Shown: piece by piece, positions 1 to 7,437 of the stretch
How the letters are laid out: every line of letters begins with the position of its first letter
Numbering within the stretch: the first letter of the stretch is position 1
Source of the DNA: Haloarchaeobius amylolyticus
Lineage (GTDB): Archaea > Halobacteriota > Halobacteria > Halobacteriales > Natrialbaceae
Direction: 5' to 3'
NCBI RefSeq assembly: GCF_026616195.1
Contig: NZ_JANHDH010000002.1
Location: 930,001 to 994,000, forward strand
DNA: 64,000 bases
The notes under the pieces: model-generated
The model's input: only the letters and a program-made list of their open reading frames with translations
The model's database searches: none
Told to the model about the DNA's origin: nothing
Translations under genes and position numbers: made by a program

Positions 1-672
1 GACCGCGGTCCCGGTCCACTCGATGGCGGCGAACGACTCGCCGCGCCCGAGGCTGACGACGTGGAGCAGCCCGGCGCCGAGGAGCATCGACCAGCCCTCC
101 ATCGTCTGGACGGGGAGGCCGGTGTGCAGGGGGCGGGTGAGGACGCTCCCCAGCGCGAAACTGGTCCCCGCGATGAAGACGAGGAGGACGCCGATGAGAC
201 TGCTCGAGAGCGCGGTACCCGGTTCCGGCTGGACGACGACCACGACGCCCGCGATGCCACAGAGGAACCCGATGGCCCCGAGTGGCTGGAGCGGGTCGTC
301 GACCTTGAGGACGCTCCCGAAGCCCGCGGTCAGGATGGGCGAGAGGCTGATGACGACCGCGGCGACCGCCCCGGAGATGTGCTGTTCGCCGATGTAGAGC
401 AGGGCGTGGTACGCCGCGAAGACGAAGACCGCGGTGACGGCCGTCTGGAGCCACTCCTGGCGGGTCCGGGGACGCCAGCGGTCCGTCGAGTACAGGGCGT
501 ACCCGAGGACGATGAGCCCCGCCACGTCGTACCGCAACGCGGCGAAGAGGATGGGTGGGAAGTGGTGCAGACCGACCTCGATGGCGACGAACGAGGTCCC
601 CCAGAGGATTGCGAGAATCAGGAACATTCCGCTCGTATCTGAAAGTCTTCTCCAAAGGTTCGCGTGAATCAT
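1..672 (-). CDS. EamA/DMT-family transporter, C-terminus cut by window edge
   Basis: Integral membrane transporter of the drug/metabolite transporter superfamily, probably exporting a small metabolite; the substrate cannot be read from sequence. The visible 224 residues carry the family's N-terminal signature (WGTSFVAIEVGL), about six hydrophobic helices and the start of the second EamA repeat (ALGSVLTRPL). The frame runs off base 1, so the last helices are missing. A TATA-like box on this strand at 703-710 places transcription start close to the ATG at 672, which is why I prefer it over the internal ATG at 627. The gene is divergent from an Lrp/AsnC regulator, a common arrangement for Lrp-controlled amino-acid exporters; that link is inference. 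Confidence 0.85.
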   Translation of the reverse strand, partial: MIHANLWRRLSDTSGMFLILAILWGTSFVAIEVGLHHFPPILFAALRYDVAGLIVLGYALYSTDRWRPRTRQEWLQTAVTAVFVFAAYHALLYIGEQHISGAVAAVVISLSPILTAGFGSVLKVDDPLQPLGAIGFLCGIAGVVVVVQPEPGTALSSSLIGVLLVFIAGTSFALGSVLTRPLHTGLPVQTMEGWSMLLGAGLLHVVSLGRGESFAAIEWTGTAV

Positions 673-702
673 GTTCGTATCTGCAACTACGGACGATTGC
701 CG

Positions 703-710
703 ATATTAAA
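703..710 (-). promoter_or_regulatory. TATA-like box for the EamA transporter
   Basis: On the minus strand this reads TTTAATAT and lies about 30 bases before the ATG at 672, the spacing expected for a nearly leaderless haloarchaeal transcript. Recognised by eye only. Confidence 0.5.
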
Positions 711-751
711 GAGTTGCGCAAGGGGAACAGAATTAGTGGTCTGAATAGTGA

Positions 752-805
752 GAATATTCGGGTTTGTAAACAGTATCTACGAGAATCTAGATTATATTCG
801 AATCT
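752..805. promoter_or_regulatory. Palindrome cluster between EamA gene and Lrp gene
   Basis: An AT-rich stretch in the divergent promoter region holds several perfect short palindromes: GAATATTC (752-759), AATCTAGATT (784-793) and ATTCGAAT (796-803). AGATT at 789-793 and AATCT at 801-805 also form an inverted repeat with a 7-base gap. The TATA-like TTATATT at 792-798 sits inside the cluster. Lrp/AsnC regulators bind AT-rich dyads as multimers and usually autoregulate, so this is a reasonable operator candidate. It has not been tested. Confidence 0.45.
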
Positions 806-861
806 GGTTCGAAACAGAATGTGCCGAACGTTCATTACGGTGGCTACCGACCCCTCACGCA

Positions 862-1347
862 ATGGACGAACGCGACGTGCGCTTGCTCAAGGCCATCGCC
901 GAACTGGGGACGGGCAGTCCCGAGAAACTCCACGAGGAGACGGGTATCCCGGTGTCGACCATCCACTACCGACTGAACAACCTCAAGGAGGCCGGCGTGG
1001 TCGAGAACGACCTCTACGACATCGACAAGGAGGCGTTCGGCCTGAGCGTCACCGTCATCGTCGAGGTGCTGGCCGACTACAGCGGCCCCCACGAGGTCGT
1101 CTCCGACCAGTTGCGCGACATCGAGGGCGTCACGCAGGTGTTCTCGACGATGGGCGAGACGGACTTCATCGCCATCGCGCGCCTGCGCGACAGCGACATG
1201 GTCGGCCGCATCATCCGGGACTTCGAGGAGGTCCCCGAGGTCCAGCGCACGAACTCCACCTACGTCATCGACACGCTGTGGGACGACCCGCGCGGGCTCC
1301 AGAGCTACAGTCTGGAGACGCTGCTGGATGAGTTCACCGAGGACTGA
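862..1347 (+). CDS. Lrp/AsnC family transcriptional regulator
   Basis: DNA-binding regulator of 161 residues, the usual length for the family. An N-terminal winged helix-turn-helix occupies roughly residues 3-50 (core VSTIHYRLNNLKEAGVV), followed by an RAM/Lrp effector domain from about residue 65 to 140 (VTVIVEVLADY, GVTQVFSTMGETDFIAIAR). The ATG at 862 was chosen because the family sequence begins at MDERDVRLLKAI; the longer upstream reading has no family similarity. It is divergent from the EamA transporter, with palindromes between them, so autoregulation and control of the transporter are likely but unproven. The effector, often an amino acid, is unknown. Confidence 0.92.
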   Translation: MDERDVRLLKAIAELGTGSPEKLHEETGIPVSTIHYRLNNLKEAGVVENDLYDIDKEAFGLSVTVIVEVLADYSGPHEVVSDQLRDIEGVTQVFSTMGETDFIAIARLRDSDMVGRIIRDFEEVPEVQRTNSTYVIDTLWDDPRGLQSYSLETLLDEFTED

Positions 1348-1403
1348 CCCCCCAGTTCGGCACGCGGGGAACGTTTTTGCGCCCCCACGCCCGACCCGCA
1401 GGT

Positions 1404-1667
1404 ATGGACGACGACGCGGTCGAGCGCGAACTCCGGGCCCAGCTCACGGCCGCGCTGGAATCCGCGGAGTACCCCGTCGCGGACCCCTTCGACCTCGTAC
1501 CGGCGATTCCCGGCGGGCCACAGACGCGGTTCGAGGTGGGCGAGGAGCGCTACAGCGCGATGGAGCTGGCGGTCCGGCTCGCCGACTACCAGTCGTTCCC
1601 GTACGAGTCGGTTGACGAGGTCGTCGACGACGTGATCGCGGCGATGCGAGAAGAAGGGCTGCTCTGA
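1404..1667 (+). CDS. MTH865-like family protein
   Basis: Small acidic protein of 87 residues resembling the MTH865-like family, an archaeal family of EF-hand-like fold with no assigned function. Recognisable parts are the N-terminal helix with AALESAEYPV, the central VPAIPGGPQTRFEVG segment and the C-terminal SVDEVVDDVIAAM helix. A T-rich box (GTTTTTG, about 1373-1379) lies 25 bases before the ATG, consistent with a leaderless transcript of its own. It lies 56 bases beyond the Lrp gene on the same strand and converges on the E1-alpha gene. Confidence 0.8.
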   Translation: MDDDAVERELRAQLTAALESAEYPVADPFDLVPAIPGGPQTRFEVGEERYSAMELAVRLADYQSFPYESVDEVVDDVIAAMREEGLL

Positions 1668-1689
1668 CTCGCGGTCGGAACGGCGCCGG

Positions 1690-2754
1690 TCAGTGGTCGA
1701 CGCGCGGTTCGTCGACCATCTCGCGGCGCTGGCGCCGCAGGTGGTCCGGCATCTCGGCGTAGGCGTGCTCGAACATCTCCTCGGGCTCGTACCCGGTGTG
1801 CTCCTCGGCCGCGCTGACGGCCGCGGCGACCTCCTCTTTCGCCCACTGGTGGACAGCCTCCTCGTCCTCTGCGGACCAGTCGAACTCCTCCTCGAGGTAG
1901 GTGCGCGACCGGTCGAGAGGGTCCTCCTGCAGCCAGTCGGCGGCGTCGTCCTCGTCGCGGTATTTCGAGGGGTCGTCGGTCGTGGTGTGGGCGCCGCGGC
2001 GGTAGGTGACGGCCTCGATGAGCGTCGGCCCGCCGCCGTTCCTGGCCTTCTCGAGCGCCTCGGTGATGACCTCGTGGACGGCGAACACGTCGTTCCCGTC
2101 GACGCGGACGCCCTCGAAGCCGTAGGCCTGGGCCTTCTGGGCGATGGTCGCGCTGGCGGTCTGGCGCTCGCGCGGCACCGAGATGGCGTAGCCGTTGTTC
2201 TGGCAGAAGAACACCGTCGGGGTGTTGAACACGCCCGCGAAGTTCAACGCCTCGTGGAAGTCGCCTTCGGAGGTCGCGCCGTCACCGAAGGAGACGAGGG
2301 AGGCGACGTCGTCGCCCTTGAGCTGGGCGGCCATCCCGATGCCGACGGCGTGGGGGAGCTGGGTCGCGATGGGGATGGTGATGGGGAACGTAGTGAGGCC
2401 CGCCGGGTCCTCGCGGTCGATGTACTGCCCGTCGCCGAGCAGGTGCAGGAGGACCTCGCGCAGGTCGATACCGCGCTGGACGAACATCGCGTGGTCGCGG
2501 TACGTCGGGAACAGGTAGTCCCGGTCTGCGAGGGCGGCGGCCGCGCCGATCTGGGCGGCTTCCTGCCCGCGCATGGGGGCGTAGGTGCCGATACGCCCCT
2601 GCCGGTGGAGGCTGATGGCCTTCTCGTCGAATGTCCGGGCGAGCACCATCGTCTCGTAGAGGGACTTCGCCTCCTGTTCCGAGAGCTGACGGTCACCGAC
2701 GGCAGAGCCGCCCGGGGACATAACACGAACGAGATTTTGGGCCTCACTTGACAT
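1690..2754 (-). CDS. pdhA: Thiamine-diphosphate-dependent 2-oxoacid dehydrogenase E1 alpha subunit
   Basis: Alpha subunit of the E1 component of a pyruvate or branched-chain 2-oxoacid dehydrogenase, which decarboxylates the oxoacid with thiamine diphosphate. The ThDP motif runs from GDG at residues 157-159 to NN at 186-187 (SFGDGATSEGDFHEALNF, then CQNNGYAIS). The length of 354 residues is normal. The ATG at 2754 follows GGTGGTC and is preferred to a GTG three codons earlier. No E1-beta, E2 or E3 gene is adjacent, although these usually form an operon, so the partner subunits must be encoded elsewhere. The oxoacid specificity cannot be decided from sequence; the symbol reflects the family. 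Confidence 0.88.
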   Translation of the reverse strand: MSSEAQNLVRVMSPGGSAVGDRQLSEQEAKSLYETMVLARTFDEKAISLHRQGRIGTYAPMRGQEAAQIGAAAALADRDYLFPTYRDHAMFVQRGIDLREVLLHLLGDGQYIDREDPAGLTTFPITIPIATQLPHAVGIGMAAQLKGDDVASLVSFGDGATSEGDFHEALNFAGVFNTPTVFFCQNNGYAISVPRERQTASATIAQKAQAYGFEGVRVDGNDVFAVHEVITEALEKARNGGGPTLIEAVTYRRGAHTTTDDPSKYRDEDDAADWLQEDPLDRSRTYLEEEFDWSAEDEEAVHQWAKEEVAAAVSAAEEHTGYEPEEMFEHAYAEMPDHLRRQRREMVDEPRVDH

Positions 2755-2771
2755 TAGGACCACCTGAGGGT

Positions 2772-2803
2772 CTATCGGATGATAGGGCCAATAGGTAATA
2801 AAA
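2772..2803 (-). promoter_or_regulatory. TATA-like box and dyad before the E1 alpha gene
   Basis: On the minus strand a TTTTATTA box covers about 2794-2801. It would place transcription start near 2775, inside a perfect inverted repeat CTATC-GGAT-GATAG at 2772-2785. A dyad over the start site is a typical repressor position. This is inference from spacing alone. Confidence 0.35.
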
Positions 2804-2964
2804 CATCGCCTCGGCAGGGTTTCGGCGAGGAATAGTAGACTCAGTATTTAAACTCGGGTGCAGTATGTTGCGAGTAACGGCCGAATCGACACTCTCCAAT
2901 GAAAAATCGTTAGCCATGTGCCGGAGTCGCAATCCTTACGCGTGGCGGGCCCACACGGCTGACC

Positions 2965-4293
2965 ATGTCTACCTGGATCGGCCGCACGTTCGTCAGCGAC
3001 ACCGGATGGGACCACCTCGAGCGGCTCGTCGACGTCGGCAACCGGATGGCCGGGTCCGCGGGAGAGCGGGACGCGGCCGAGCTGACGCGCGACGCACTCG
3101 CCGAGGCCGGCGCGCGCGACGCGCACCTCGACGAGTTCGACATCCAGGGCTGGGAACGGGGCAGCAGTTCGGTCGACGCCGGCGACGAGACCTTCTCGCA
3201 ACAGCACGAGTGCATCGCGCTCCCCCGGAGTCCGGGCGCGTCGGCGAGCGGCGACCTGCTCGACCTCGGGTACGGCCTGCCCGAGGACTTCGAGGACGCC
3301 GACTGCGAGGGCAAGGTCGTCATGGTCCGGTCCGACATCCCCGACCACTACGACCGCTACATCCACCGACGCGAGAAGTACTACCACGCCGTCGAGGCGG
3401 GCGCCGCCGCCTTCGTCTACCGCAACCACGTCGAAGGGTACCTCCCGCCGACCGGCTCGGTCGGCACGCAGGAGGACCCCATCGGCGAGATTCCGGCCGT
3501 CGGCGTCGCCGCCGAGACCGGCGCACAGCTCGCCCGGCAGTACGACGGCGAGGCCGTGACCGTCTCGGTCGAGGCCACCACGGACGACGCGACCAGCCAG
3601 AACGTCCACGCCGAACTCGGCCCCGACACGGACGAGGCGGTCCTCGTGACGAGCCACGTCGACGCCCACGACATCTCGACCGGCGCGATGGACAACGGCG
3701 CCGGCACCGCCATGGTCGTCGAACTCGCGCGCCTGCTCGCCGACCGCGAGGACGAACTCGACACGCGCGTCCGGTTCGTCTGCTTCGGCGCCGAGGAGGT
3801 CGGGCTCGTCGGGGCCGAACACGAGGCCGACCAGACCGACTTCGACGACGTCAAGGCGGTCCTCAACAACGACGGCGTCGTTCAGGCCCGCGACCTCGCG
3901 TTCTACACCCACGGCTTCCCGGAGCTGTCGGACGCGCTCGACACCGTCGGCGACCGACTCGACCACCCGCTCAAGGCGGTCCCCAAACAGGGCCCACACA
4001 GCGACCACTGGCCCTTCGTCCAGTGGGGCGTCCCCGGCTACCACGTCTACGGCGAGTCCAGCGGGACCGGCCGCGGCTGGGGACACACGCACGCGGACAC
4101 GCTCGACAAACTCGAGAAGCGCGACCTGCGCGAACAGGCCATCCTGCTCGGCGACCTCGCGGTCCACCTCGCCAGCGACGAGTTCGCGGCCGCCCACCGC
4201 CGGCCGGACGAGATCGCGGCCGCGCTGGAGGACGAGGACCAGGCCGAGGGCATGCGCATCACCGGCGACTGGCCCTACGACGAGTCCGAGTGA
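2965..4293 (+). CDS. M28 family zinc metallopeptidase (aminopeptidase type)
   Basis: Co-catalytic dizinc exopeptidase of family M28, 442 residues. A PA-like insertion spans about residues 95-200 and the peptidase core about 205-420. Metal and catalytic residues are visible in order: H231 with D233 (SHVDAHD), D243 (AMDNGAG), E277/E278 (GAEEVG), D303 (LNNDG) and H376 (HTHADT). No signal peptide is seen, so it is probably cytoplasmic, trimming peptides or carrying out a related hydrolysis. The gene is divergent from E1-alpha. The start fits the first ATG, and a CCTTACG box lies about 28 bases upstream. Peptide specificity cannot be inferred. Confidence 0.9.
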   Translation: MSTWIGRTFVSDTGWDHLERLVDVGNRMAGSAGERDAAELTRDALAEAGARDAHLDEFDIQGWERGSSSVDAGDETFSQQHECIALPRSPGASASGDLLDLGYGLPEDFEDADCEGKVVMVRSDIPDHYDRYIHRREKYYHAVEAGAAAFVYRNHVEGYLPPTGSVGTQEDPIGEIPAVGVAAETGAQLARQYDGEAVTVSVEATTDDATSQNVHAELGPDTDEAVLVTSHVDAHDISTGAMDNGAGTAMVVELARLLADREDELDTRVRFVCFGAEEVGLVGAEHEADQTDFDDVKAVLNNDGVVQARDLAFYTHGFPELSDALDTVGDRLDHPLKAVPKQGPHSDHWPFVQWGVPGYHVYGESSGTGRGWGHTHADTLDKLEKRDLREQAILLGDLAVHLASDEFAAAHRRPDEIAAALEDEDQAEGMRITGDWPYDESE

Positions 4294-4365
4294 GGCGACA
4301 CGGGTCACCCCGGACCCGACGACGGAGTGGAGCCTTTTTTGTCGGCGGGGGCGCCACTACGACAC

Positions 4366-5133
4366 ATGGACAGCGTGGTGGGTGACGAGGAGTCGTCGCC
4401 GTCGGTGGGAGTCGCAGGTGAGCCGGAGGCTGCGCGCGTCGCCGCGGCCGAGTCAGCCGTCGCCGACGCCGGTGGCGTTCCGCTCGTGGACGACCCGGCG
4501 ACCCTCGTCGGCGCGTCGCCGTCGTTCGTCGTCGCGCTCGGCGAGTCGGCCCTGCTCGACCTCGTCCGCGCCGGTATCGACGTGCCCGTCCTGCCCGTCG
4601 ACGCGGGGCGGGGCGTCCGGTCGGTCCCGAACCACGCCCTCGCCGAGGCACTCCAGCACGCGCTCGGGGGCGAGGCCACGACCGAGTCCCGCCGCTGCTT
4701 CGACGTGACCATCGACGGCGAGGACGCGGTCGCCCTCTTCGACGTGACGCTCGTGACTGCAGAGCCTGCGCGCATCTCCGAGTACGCGGTCCGGTCCCGC
4801 GGCGACCTCGTCTCGCAGTTCCGCGCCGACGGCGTCGTCGTCTCGACCCCGACGGGCAGCCACGGCTACGCGAAGGCGGCCGGTGGCCCGACGCTCGAAC
4901 CCGGGACCGGAACCGGCGTCGTCGTCCCCATCGCGCCCTTCGCCATCCAGGCCGACCACTGGGTCGTCGCGGACGACGACCTCCAGCTCTCCGTCGAACG
5001 TGACGAGGGGACCGTGTCGCTGCGCGTCGACGACCGCGCACTCCGCGAGGTCGGCCCCGCGGTCACCGTCTCGCTCTCTGCGGGCCCCGAACTCACCCTC
5101 GTCTGCACGGCCGAGAGCGGTGCCCGATGGTAG
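4366..5133 (+). CDS. NAD kinase family protein with degenerate catalytic motifs
   Basis: Homologue of ATP-NAD kinase, 255 residues. The C-terminal domain is clear: [17 protein letters not shown] (about residues 159-175) matches the family's STPTGSTAY...AGGP signature, followed by PIAPFAIQADHWVV. The N-terminal glycine-rich GGDGT motif, which carries the catalytic aspartate, is replaced by VALGESAL at about residues 56-63, and the usual NE pair reads FD in VALFDVTL. It may therefore not phosphorylate NAD and could be a regulatory or divergent member; a canonical copy should exist elsewhere in the genome. The ATG at 4366 is about 26 bases after a T-rich box, which supports this start over one 13 codons upstream. 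Confidence 0.75.
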   Translation: MDSVVGDEESSPSVGVAGEPEAARVAAAESAVADAGGVPLVDDPATLVGASPSFVVALGESALLDLVRAGIDVPVLPVDAGRGVRSVPNHALAEALQHALGGEATTESRRCFDVTIDGEDAVALFDVTLVTAEPARISEYAVRSRGDLVSQFRADGVVVSTPTGSHGYAKAAGGPTLEPGTGTGVVVPIAPFAIQADHWVVADDDLQLSVERDEGTVSLRVDDRALREVGPAVTVSLSAGPELTLVCTAESGARW

Positions 5134-5178
5134 GCCGCTTTGGAAAAACTCTAATGGAACCACCACCGAGACACGAAC

Positions 5179-5637
5179 ATGGATCCAGATACGATGTTCG
5201 GACCCCTCGACCAGGTGCTCGCCCAGGAGGTCGTCGGCGGGGTCCTGGCGATCGAGTACCTGTTGCTGGTGCTCGTCGTGGTCAACATGGCCACGCGCTT
5301 CCTCGCGTACCGTAACGACGTGAAGCAGGCCGAAGACGAGGACACCGAATCGCTCTCGCGCTACCTGCCCCACGAGGCCACGAACGTCGTGCTCATCCTC
5401 GCGACGTTCTACTACACCACCGTCGAACAGCACGGCGGCATCGTCCTCTCGATGCTCATCATCGGCATGTTCCTCGCCGACTTCTTCGAGTTCGAGGTCC
5501 GCGAGGTCGACGTCCGCAAGGACGCGAAACCCCGTGCCCCGAAGGGCGCCCTCGGCGCCTCCGTGTTCGTCCTCGCCTACGCCGGGTTCCAGTCCCTGTT
5601 CTTCCTCGTGAAGGACGTCTGGACGGCCATCGTCTGA
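5179..5637 (+). CDS. Haloarchaeal conserved membrane protein (DUF7313-like)
   Basis: Unrecognised function. A 152-residue protein with about four hydrophobic helices: residues 18-45 (VVGGVLAIEYLLLVLVVVN), 68-85, 89-106 and 127-148, and a charged cytoplasmic stretch after the first helix. From memory, proteins of this kind near the haloarchaeal bc-complex locus were given a consecutive series of DUF numbers (about 7313-7322); I could not check this. It lies 45 bases after the NAD-kinase-like gene on the same strand and may be cotranscribed with it. A link to the respiratory genes that follow is suggested only by location. Confidence 0.7.
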   Translation: MDPDTMFGPLDQVLAQEVVGGVLAIEYLLLVLVVVNMATRFLAYRNDVKQAEDEDTESLSRYLPHEATNVVLILATFYYTTVEQHGGIVLSMLIIGMFLADFFEFEVREVDVRKDAKPRAPKGALGASVFVLAYAGFQSLFFLVKDVWTAIV

Positions 5638-6073
5638 ACCGGCGACTCCATCCTCTCGCGTTCGGCGCCGCCCAGCCAGCGGGCCGCCACTCTCGACGGT
5701 CCGTCCCTCGTCCCTGTCCTCCCCGCGTGTCTCCACCTGTTCCTCCCTCGCTCCAGTGTCGCGTCGCTCTCGTCCGCTTCTGAGGGGCGGCTCCGCGACC
5801 GCGAATCACGGCCGTCTCGCACACTCTCGAACCTGACTCGTACCGGTGTCGCTATCTGGTCTCTGCGAGTGCCCGGGATGTCGCATCCGCACCGCCAGCA
5901 GTATCGCATTCGTCGTGACTGGCGCAACCACCTTACTGCGGGCGCGACGGACGGACTCGCATCGCGAGTCGTCCATCCGTCCTGCGGTCACGCTGCGCCC
6001 GGCCAACCGCGACGCGCCCTGCCGACCGCGACACGCGTCGCTGGCCGGCTGGAGAACGACAGGAGAGAAGCCG
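5638..6073. other. 436-base gap without a convincing gene
   Basis: Space between two convergent genes. Short open frames here have compositions unlike haloarchaeal proteins. The only structure I see is a hairpin at 5946-5981: GACTCGC, loop ATC, GCGAGTC (5954-5970), with an outer GACGGA/TCCGTC stem. It could be a bidirectional terminator or a small RNA element, but no T-tract follows it. Confidence 0.5.
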
Positions 6074-6331
6074 TCACTCGGCGAGCTGTCCCTGCAGTTC
6101 GCGCGCGGCCGGGATGACGACCCAGAAGGTCAGCATCCCGAGGACGGCGAACCAGAAGAGGCCGTTCTTGACCATGACGCCGAGGGCGTCGTACGCGCCC
6201 GGGTTCTCCGGCCCCGGGCCGGTCAGCTGTGCGCCCTCGAAGCTCGGCGTGTTGTACCATCCGGCGAGCACCATCCAGATGAGGCCAGCGCCGGTGCCGA
6301 TGGCGAGGCCCTTGCCAAATTCGTCAGCCAT
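6074..6331 (-). CDS. Small membrane protein of the bc-complex cluster
   Basis: An 85-residue protein with two hydrophobic helices, at residues 8-25 (AIGTGAGLIWMVLAGWY) and 49-75 (VMVKNGLFWFAVLGMLTFWVV), separated by a Pro/Gly-rich loop. It is the last gene of the minus-strand cluster that encodes the Rieske protein and cytochrome b. Its start overlaps the end of the preceding gene by 8 bases, so translation is probably coupled. An accessory subunit or assembly role in the quinol-oxidising complex is inferred from position. The start at 6331 (MADEFGKG) is preferred because the upstream extension lacks haloarchaeal composition. Confidence 0.75.
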   Translation of the reverse strand: MADEFGKGLAIGTGAGLIWMVLAGWYNTPSFEGAQLTGPGPENPGAYDALGVMVKNGLFWFAVLGMLTFWVVIPAARELQGQLAE

Positions 6332-6647
6332 TGTCTGAATCTTCGGAGGAGTCGTCTTTAGACTTTCCCATTCCCGCGGTGCGAAAGCGGGTCGAGAAGG
6401 CGTAGACGGCCGCACCGCCGACGATGAGTGCCAGCCCGACGAGTGCGAGCACGACGTTCACCTCGGAGAGTTCGGCCGTCGCGCGGTTCGTCGCCGAATC
6501 GAGCAACACGAATCCAGCGATGACGCCGACCATCGCCAGCAGCGTGGCGACCACTGTCACCGTCTTGTACACGCGCATCGGGACCTCGACCTCGCGGCCC
6601 CGCGGGCCACTCGGTTCTGTCGACTGTGCGTCGTCTGTATCGTCCAT
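6324..6647 (-). CDS. Small two-helix membrane protein of the bc-complex cluster
   Basis: A 107-residue protein with an acidic N-terminus, two membrane helices at about residues 26-50 (KTVTVVATLLAMVGVIAGFV) and 63-85 (VNVVLALVGLALIVGGAAVY), and an acidic tail (DDSSEDSDNG). It starts 21 bases after the cytochrome b C-terminal gene and overlaps the next gene. Function unknown; the fixed position suggests a small subunit or assembly factor of the bc-type complex. Confidence 0.78.
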   Translation of the reverse strand: MDDTDDAQSTEPSGPRGREVEVPMRVYKTVTVVATLLAMVGVIAGFVLLDSATNRATAELSEVNVVLALVGLALIVGGAAVYAFSTRFRTAGMGKSKDDSSEDSDNG

Positions 6648-6668
6648 GGGAGGAGAGAACGGGAGGTG

Positions 6669-7433
6669 TTACTTCGGCGGGCGCAGGCGGTAGTAGCGCC
6701 GGTTGAGGCTGTACATGTAGCCCTCCTGCATCGACTTGAAGACCGCGTAGGCGACCAGCCCGGCGATGGGCGGGATGAGCCACGTCAGGTCGAACAGCAG
6801 GTGGGAGTCCATCGGCACCAGATTCTTGACCGACAGCACGGAGATGGTGAACGCGAACACCACGCCCATCACACCGACTGCGGCCCAGAACGGCTGCTCG
6901 ACGGGGCGGCGTGCACTCCCCTTGTTCAGGAAGGGCACGATGGCGATGAAGCCGACGACCACCACGTTCGCGAGCACACCGTAGGTGCGGTCGGAGACGA
7001 GCTTCTTCCCGCCGAGGATGCTCAGCTCGGGGTTGAGGGGACCGAGCTTCAGCAGGCCGAACGACCAGTAGAGATACCAGTCGGGCAGGATGATGGCCGG
7101 CGTCGTGGACGGGTCGGCCGGCGGCCCGATGTGGGGCGGGAGCGTGGCCGAGAGGAAGATGATCATCCCGACGAAGAAGCTCGTCAGGGCGAGGTTGCGG
7201 ATCATCTCGTGGGGCCACGTCGGGAAGCCGAGCACGTCACGTTCGACGTAGTCGGACTCCATGCGCAGGTCCTGGTCCTCGCGGCGTGCGCGCTCGAAGT
7301 ATTCGTACGTCAGCCGGGAGAGGCCCTGCGTGCGCTCCTTGCGCTCGCGCCACGTCGGGACCTCGTCGTCCGGCGCGACGATGCCAGTACCGCTGCCGTC
7401 CGTCATAGGTTCGTTGTCGTTTTCGTCTGCCAT
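6669..7433 (-). CDS. petD: Cytochrome b C-terminal subunit (subunit IV-like)
   Basis: C-terminal half of cytochrome b, encoded separately as in b6f complexes. It contributes to the quinol-oxidation site. 254 residues: a hydrophilic N-terminus of about 80 residues, then three or more membrane helices. The Qo-site PEWY motif appears as PDWY in IILPDWYLYWSFGLLKL (about residue 117), with Asp in place of Glu. The gene lies 4 bases after the N-terminal half. The long N-terminal extension and the extra C-terminal helix are longer than plastid subunit IV. It acts in the cytoplasmic membrane with the Rieske protein. Confidence 0.93.
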   Translation of the reverse strand: MADENDNEPMTDGSGTGIVAPDDEVPTWRERKERTQGLSRLTYEYFERARREDQDLRMESDYVERDVLGFPTWPHEMIRNLALTSFFVGMIIFLSATLPPHIGPPADPSTTPAIILPDWYLYWSFGLLKLGPLNPELSILGGKKLVSDRTYGVLANVVVVGFIAIVPFLNKGSARRPVEQPFWAAVGVMGVVFAFTISVLSVKNLVPMDSHLLFDLTWLIPPIAGLVAYAVFKSMQEGYMYSLNRRYYRLRPPK

Positions 7434-7437
7434 GGTT

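Noticed and set aside
2744-2932. 62-residue minus-strand open frame overlapping the E1-alpha start
   Set aside because: Composition is not haloarchaeal, no motif is present and it overlaps the promoter and start of a well-supported gene.
2865-4385. Long arginine-rich open frames on both strands over the M28 peptidase gene
   Set aside because: They are shadows of a high-GC coding region. Only the 2965-4293 frame shows acidic composition and the M28 metal ligands.
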